Assembly: GCA_021809845.1 (NCBI GenBank)
Contig: JAJZJW010000014.1
Span: 1 to 57,275 of the forward strand
Direction: 5' to 3'
DNA: 57,275 bases
Source: a bacterium
Lineage (GTDB): Bacteria; SZUA-79; Acidulodesulfobacterales; Acidulodesulfobacteraceae
Shown: piece by piece, positions 53,130-57,275 of the stretch
Position numbering within the stretch: position 1 is the first letter of the stretch
Layout: every line of letters begins with the position of its first letter
The notes under the pieces: generated by a model
Seen by the model: only the letters and a program-made list of their open reading frames with translations
Databases searched by the model: none
Told to the model about the DNA's origin: nothing
Translations under genes and position numbers: made by a program

Positions 53130-54728
53130 TTAAGCAGATTCAAAGGCTTTTTTGTAAAAAATTTCGGCATCTTTTGCTTTGCCGGTTTTTTTAAGGCACT
53201 CTGCATAGTTATAATAATAATCGGGATTATAGCTATTAAGTGCAATAGCTTTTTTAAATAATTTAAGCGCGTTAGAATAATTGGCTTTAATAACGCCGGC
53301 AATGTCGTCATTCGTGTATATATTTCCGTTTAAATAATCTGTATTATAATTATAATAAATGGGATTACTATTGCCATTAATGAATCTGCTGCTAAACTTG
53401 TTGGAACTATTTTTAATGCGGCAGCTATTGTGCTTTACACTTTTTTTGCTATATATACTGTCTTCTTGGCGATGATTGTCATGTAAATCATGAATGTCAT
53501 CGCAGTCATCATAGGTATGGTTCTCAAGGTTTAAGCCGCTGCCAAAATCTCCCATGCGATTATCGAATTCTGATGACATTGACCCCGGTATCGAACTTGC
53601 CGTGGTTGCGGTTAGAGCACTAAAATCATCTCCTGTGCAGTTATAGAATTCAGACAGCACCGGTATATATTCGTTTGCTATAAACATAGCAGAGCTAAAG
53701 AAAATTTCATCCTTAGTGTAATAATTTTTAGTTCTTGATTCCCACATATTTAAAATATTAAAAAACTTTGAGTTAATATTATTGTAGGCAGCGTTATCTT
53801 CTCCAACATTAATTTTCTCAGATTCTAAATTGTTTTTATTATTAATTTTATCAAATTCTTCAAAAGTTTTAGAAGCCCGGTGTGCGGTATATTGTTCAAT
53901 ATAATCGACGGTGACATCTATTATGCAAGAATTTTTAAAATCATTGTATATTTTTTTGCTAAAATTCATCATATTATAAAAAAAAGTAAGTTTTTCATAT
54001 TCTTTAAATTCATATAAATATTTACATAAATCAAAAATAAGCGGGGTATAATTATATTTATAAATATAATTGGATTTAAGGCAGCTTCTATTTTTATTTA
54101 ACGTTATATCTTTCAGTGAATCAATGGTTTTAAATATTTTTAAATAAGTAAGGATTTGTTTTGTTATCGTAGATTTATCATAAGCACTCAGGTATTCGTT
54201 GCCAGTTATAATAACGCTATAATATTCATAAATTATTTTTTTCACAAATGTATCAGTCATGTTCACGTTTTTTATGCTCTTCTGCATATTTTCCGAATTA
54301 TTGTTTGCAGTATCAGTTGTTGCATTATTCCTCGTATTACTATTTGCAGTATTAGTCGCACTGCTATTAACCATATTATAGGTATTATCGTTATAAAAAT
54401 CGTAATATAGCGCATTATTTGCATCATTATTTATACTTATTGTGTTTAATTTAAGAAGATTTAATTTAAATTTTTCAACGAATTCGTCAATATTACAGCT
54501 CTTCTCGTAATTATCTATATGCGCTTTGATTGCCGCAAAGTTCCCGTTTATATAGTATGATTTTAATAAATTTAATCTCAATTCTGTATTTGCGTCATTA
54601 TCTTTACCATTATCTCTATTATTATTTTTGTTGTCATTTTTAGACAAAAATTTTTCAGCATTTTTCTGAAATGCTTGCATTCCTTCATAAAATTTGACTA
54701 GTTTATTTAATTCATAATAATAATTCAT
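53130..54728 (-). CDS. Asn/Asp-rich protein with a C-terminal TPR
   Basis: 532 residues. The N-terminus is helical (YELNKLVKFYEGMQAFQKNA), then long Asn/Asp/Thr-rich runs (about 40-60, 120-150) alternate with helical pieces. The last 50 residues form one clear TPR pair: NALKLFKKAIALNSYNPDYY, then NYAECLKKTGKAKDAEIFYK. No enzyme motif or signal peptide. It is 144 bases downstream of the HNH gene on the same strand, so a shared function (partner or chaperone) is possible but unproven. Its composition reflects the same low-complexity growth as the enzyme inserts. Confidence 0.62.
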   Translation of the reverse strand: MNYYYELNKLVKFYEGMQAFQKNAEKFLSKNDNKNNNRDNGKDNDANTELRLNLLKSYYINGNFAAIKAHIDNYEKSCNIDEFVEKFKLNLLKLNTISINNDANNALYYDFYNDNTYNMVNSSATNTANSNTRNNATTDTANNNSENMQKSIKNVNMTDTFVKKIIYEYYSVIITGNEYLSAYDKSTITKQILTYLKIFKTIDSLKDITLNKNRSCLKSNYIYKYNYTPLIFDLCKYLYEFKEYEKLTFFYNMMNFSKKIYNDFKNSCIIDVTVDYIEQYTAHRASKTFEEFDKINNKNNLESEKINVGEDNAAYNNINSKFFNILNMWESRTKNYYTKDEIFFSSAMFIANEYIPVLSEFYNCTGDDFSALTATTASSIPGSMSSEFDNRMGDFGSGLNLENHTYDDCDDIHDLHDNHRQEDSIYSKKSVKHNSCRIKNSSNKFSSRFINGNSNPIYYNYNTDYLNGNIYTNDDIAGVIKANYSNALKLFKKAIALNSYNPDYYYNYAECLKKTGKAKDAEIFYKKAFESA

Positions 54729-54871
54729 GTGTTCCCTCCAATATTATTTAATATTTTGCAATATTAAGAATATTGCAAAATTTTGATATTTGATATTTTT
54801 ATCAAAAACCTGCAAGAAAACCCAGTCTTCTACAAGGCGAGGATGAATTGCAAGCCTTTGCCGTATTAAAA

Positions 54872-56761
54872 TTAAGTTTGATTACAAGTCGTTAAATCTT
54901 TTATAAAATTATTTAAACCTGCAAATGCGACGGCTTTTTCTTTATCAGACAAATTTTTTAATAAATATATTCTAAAATCTTCATCAGTTTTATAATCGGT
55001 AAATTTTAACTTTAATGCGCTTTCATTATTTATCGCCATTGTTAATCTACAAGAAGAATTTGATTCTACCGTTGTTTTAATCTCATTGAGTAAAATCTTT
55101 TCGGGTGTAGTAAGTTTGCCGATGGTATCAAGTAAATTTTTGATTTCTTTTTCGTTTGTTGTATTTTGTTTGAAATTGGCACTGTTTGATTCTATATTCT
55201 TTTCAAAATTAAATTCTCTGTAATGAGATAAATTTTTGTCAATAAAAACATCGCATGAGTCGATTTGCTTATGGTGTTCTTCGGTAAGCGCCACATAGTT
55301 TGCAATATTATCGTCGCCGCCGTCTTGAAGCTGATTTATGTGATGAATTTGTACGGGAATTTGTTTTCCATCTGCATTTTGAACTAAACCTGTGTTTGTA
55401 TGTTGACTCTTTTGCTTTCCAAAAGTTTGCGTTTTGCTAATATTTATTTGTGAATGAATTGATTTTGCGTATTCGTAGTCTCTTCTCTTGATATAGTCTC
55501 TTACTTTGTCCCAGTTAAAATGAGATTCCAGTTCCATTATCTTTTTATTATCAATGGAAATTTTTATATTTTTGAATCCGTCAAGATAATTTTTATAATA
55601 ATTAAGTGCGCCGAGGAGCGGCTTGCTTGATTCAGGAAGAGTTTTAGAAACTATATTTTCAATATTGTCAGATTTATTTTTCCATATATACACGCTTGGT
55701 TTTTCAAGTAATTCATATTTTATCGTATCAGTAATTGTATGGATTGTATTACAAGAGGTGTCCGGCAATTGTAAATTACCTGCGTTCCTGTTTTTAATAT
55801 CGTTAAAATTGCAAAAATTGTCTGCATGTAAACCGACCCCGTCGTCCTGTTCTTTTTTAGAGCTTTTATTATTTAATATAAGCGAATTGTCTTGACTGCC
55901 GCGTTCTTTTTTGAAGTCTTTGTTATTTAATATAAGCGAATTGTCTTGACTGCCGCGTTCTTTTTTGAAGTCTTTGTTATTTAATATAAGCGAATTGTCT
56001 TGACTGCCGCGTTCTTTTTTGAAGTCTTTATTATTTAATATAAGCGAATTGTCTTGACTGCCGCGTTCTTTTTTAAAAGAATTATTATTTTTATTTGTTC
56101 TTGTTCTTGTCATTGTTCCGTTATCTGCTTTTGAAACCAATGATATAGTTCCAGGTGCGGTTTTTCCAATATTTATATTAAAGCCGTTTTCTTTTAAATC
56201 AAAATAATTTTTCAAAGTAAAATCTGATAGTTTAAATTCGTTGTTAAGACTATAACCGTTTATATTTTTCTTAATATTAATTTCTTCAAATTTTTTTTGC
56301 GAAATTAATATATTTTTTACTGCGATGTCCCTGCCATATTTTGTCATTTCATGAAATTTTATTCCCTGAATTTCTACTATTGGATTTTCGGAAACCGGAG
56401 CTGAACGCGTCATATTTTTTATGCTGTATAAAGTTTTTTCGTCTATTAAACCATAAGTTTTCATCAAAAAATCATTATTATTTTTTATTATAAAACCGGC
56501 ATTGCATAAATTCTTAATTTCACTTTCGGCTTCTATTATTTTTGAATTTCTTAATTTTTCATCATTAAAGGATTTAATAGCATTTATTTTATCGGTTAAA
56601 TTTTCAAATTCGATTATTTTTTCTGATAATTCGCCGATATCTTTTTCGGATATATTTAAATTACTTTTTATATCATTGCTTTTATTGTTATTTAAATTTT
56701 TAAGATTTAAATTACTTTTTAAATTATCTGTTTTTTCTAATACTTTAACGTTTAGTTCCAT
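54872..56761 (-). CDS. Repeat-containing protein with a C-terminal HNH-like nuclease domain
   Basis: 629 residues. Helical, Lys/Asn-rich N-terminal part (1-200). Residues about 229-300 are four nearly identical 18-residue repeats (FKKERGSQDNSLILNNKD). Residues about 470-500 form an HNH-like site: IPVQIHHINQLQDGGDD, then NYVALTEEHHKQID, with His473, His474, Asn476 and the closing HH pair at 496-497. This ordering is typical of nuclease toxins at protein C-termini. No signal peptide or known secretion marker is seen. Downstream on the same strand is a TPR protein. It could be an effector, a homing-type nuclease or a repair factor. The HNH call is moderately sure. Confidence 0.65.
   Translation of the reverse strand: MELNVKVLEKTDNLKSNLNLKNLNNNKSNDIKSNLNISEKDIGELSEKIIEFENLTDKINAIKSFNDEKLRNSKIIEAESEIKNLCNAGFIIKNNNDFLMKTYGLIDEKTLYSIKNMTRSAPVSENPIVEIQGIKFHEMTKYGRDIAVKNILISQKKFEEINIKKNINGYSLNNEFKLSDFTLKNYFDLKENGFNINIGKTAPGTISLVSKADNGTMTRTRTNKNNNSFKKERGSQDNSLILNNKDFKKERGSQDNSLILNNKDFKKERGSQDNSLILNNKDFKKERGSQDNSLILNNKSSKKEQDDGVGLHADNFCNFNDIKNRNAGNLQLPDTSCNTIHTITDTIKYELLEKPSVYIWKNKSDNIENIVSKTLPESSKPLLGALNYYKNYLDGFKNIKISIDNKKIMELESHFNWDKVRDYIKRRDYEYAKSIHSQINISKTQTFGKQKSQHTNTGLVQNADGKQIPVQIHHINQLQDGGDDNIANYVALTEEHHKQIDSCDVFIDKNLSHYREFNFEKNIESNSANFKQNTTNEKEIKNLLDTIGKLTTPEKILLNEIKTTVESNSSCRLTMAINNESALKLKFTDYKTDEDFRIYLLKNLSDKEKAVAFAGLNNFIKDLTTCNQT
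55865..56080. repeat. 54-bp in-frame tandem repeat, four copies
   Basis: The word CGAATTGTCTTGACTGCCGC recurs at about 55883, 55937, 55991 and 56045. The copies are nearly identical in DNA, each coding 18 residues of the HNH protein. The period is a multiple of three, so copy number can change without breaking the frame. Confidence 0.92.
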
Positions 56762-57098
56762 TTTTCAATCCTTTTAAATTGAGGCTATAAGTTTATTTTA
56801 TTAGTCTGTGTTATAATTCTAAGCTGAAATAATTTTTCAAGTCTATGCTCTATTTGTATTATGTGTCTTATATATATTATTATGTGAATTATGTGTATGT
56901 GCTATCCGGCGATAATTATTTAACCTTTATATATTGTGTGTACTTTATATATTGTGTGTATATGTAGCAGAATACAATATAACCAATGAAAAGCCGAGTA
57001 TAGAGTGATAATTATTTAACTTCATAGTGCATATATAGCCTATATAATAAATTTAACAAAAAAATATTTCATTATTATGAAGGTTTTGTTAAAATTGA

Positions 57099-57275
57099 AT
57101 TAAATTAATGTAAAAATTTGATGATATTATGTTCTATTTCGTTATTGCATTAAATTAATGTAAAAATTTGATGATATTATGTTCTATTTCGTTATTGCAT
57201 TAAATTAATGTAAAAATTTGATGATATTATGTTCTATTTCGTTATTGCATTAAATTAATGTAAAAATTTGATGAT
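57099..57275. repeat. 50-bp perfect tandem repeat running off the window edge
   Basis: Copies start at 57099, 57149, 57199 and 57249 (the last is cut by the window end). Each begins ATTAAATTAATGTAAAAATT and ends TCGTTATTGC. No base differences are seen between copies. There are no spacers, so it is not a CRISPR array. The 340 bases before it, back to the HNH gene start, are AT-rich, with a shorter TTTATATATTGTGTGTA repeat near 56930-56960. Confidence 0.93.

Noticed and set aside
53069..53311. 80-residue frame at the end of the TPR gene
   Set aside because: It lies in another frame over the coding TPR end, which shows clear protein-level repeats in the main frame.
57099..57275. Possible CRISPR array
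   Set aside because: The units are contiguous with no variable spacers, and no cas genes are in the window.

Overview
The window is very AT-rich DNA from a Gram-negative bacterium. Lipoproteins with lipoboxes, an outer-membrane beta-barrel, ExbB/ExbD, c-type cytochromes and a type IV pilin-like protein all point that way. A fused AhbA-AhbB type siroheme decarboxylase, an LL-diaminopimelate aminotransferase (DapL), several c-di-GMP/chemotaxis genes and the low GC fit a deltaproteobacterial-type anaerobe or microaerophile. A lineage such as Acidulodesulfobacterales is a guess that the sequence alone cannot prove.

Layout. (1) 1-13165 is accessory DNA. It holds a split primase (zinc finger plus Toprim/SF3 helicase), a ParB-methyltransferase fusion, an excisionase-like HTH protein coupled to a very acidic 50-residue peptide, an unknown 458-residue protein across a divergent operator, a degenerate heavy-metal-associated domain, a two-gene operon of a membrane-anchored PD-(D/E)XK nuclease and a TPR protein, a lipoprotein/beta-barrel pair, an Xre regulator and a HicB-like/HicB/HicA toxin-antitoxin module. 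It ends exactly at a 3' fragment of a tRNA-Gly(GCC) gene (13119-13165), the classic scar of an element integrated in a tRNA gene. The intact tRNA and the integrase should lie left of the window. (2) 13166-16630 is a border region with a gamma-glutamylcyclotransferase-like gene, a small membrane protein and an MscS channel. (3) 16628-23367 holds trehalose-6-phosphate synthase and signalling genes: PAS-GAF-HD-GYP, GGDEF and CheV. (4) 23686-28121 holds bioD, a fumarylacetoacetase-family enzyme, dapL, folK, a MITE-like hairpin element and speD. (5) 28239-37201 holds an L,D-transpeptidase with a large novel C-terminus, a chemoreceptor, two tandem cytochromes c, the siroheme decarboxylase and ExbB/ExbD. 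(6) 37383-47312 holds a purine/pyrimidine/NAD run: a purB-purS fusion, purQ, purL, purF, pyrE, a lipoprotein and nadB. (7) 47334-57275 holds a frameshifted DUF4258 gene, a pilin-like gene, queC, a candidate small RNA, an aldehyde dehydrogenase, hemB, a TPR protein and an HNH protein with four internal repeats. The window ends in 50-bp tandem repeats.

Two genome-wide habits stand out. First, many conserved enzymes (QueC, PurL, FolK, PurS, OtsA, NadB, CheV) carry Asn/Lys/Asp/Ser-rich low-complexity inserts at loop positions. Second, the intergenic DNA is full of tandem repeats (13, 49, 50 and 52 bp units) and of a dispersed repeat with a core close to GGTGCCTGTC. The best candidates for undescribed biology are the membrane-nuclease/TPR operon, the PurB-PurS fusion, the structured non-coding elements and the HNH repeat protein.
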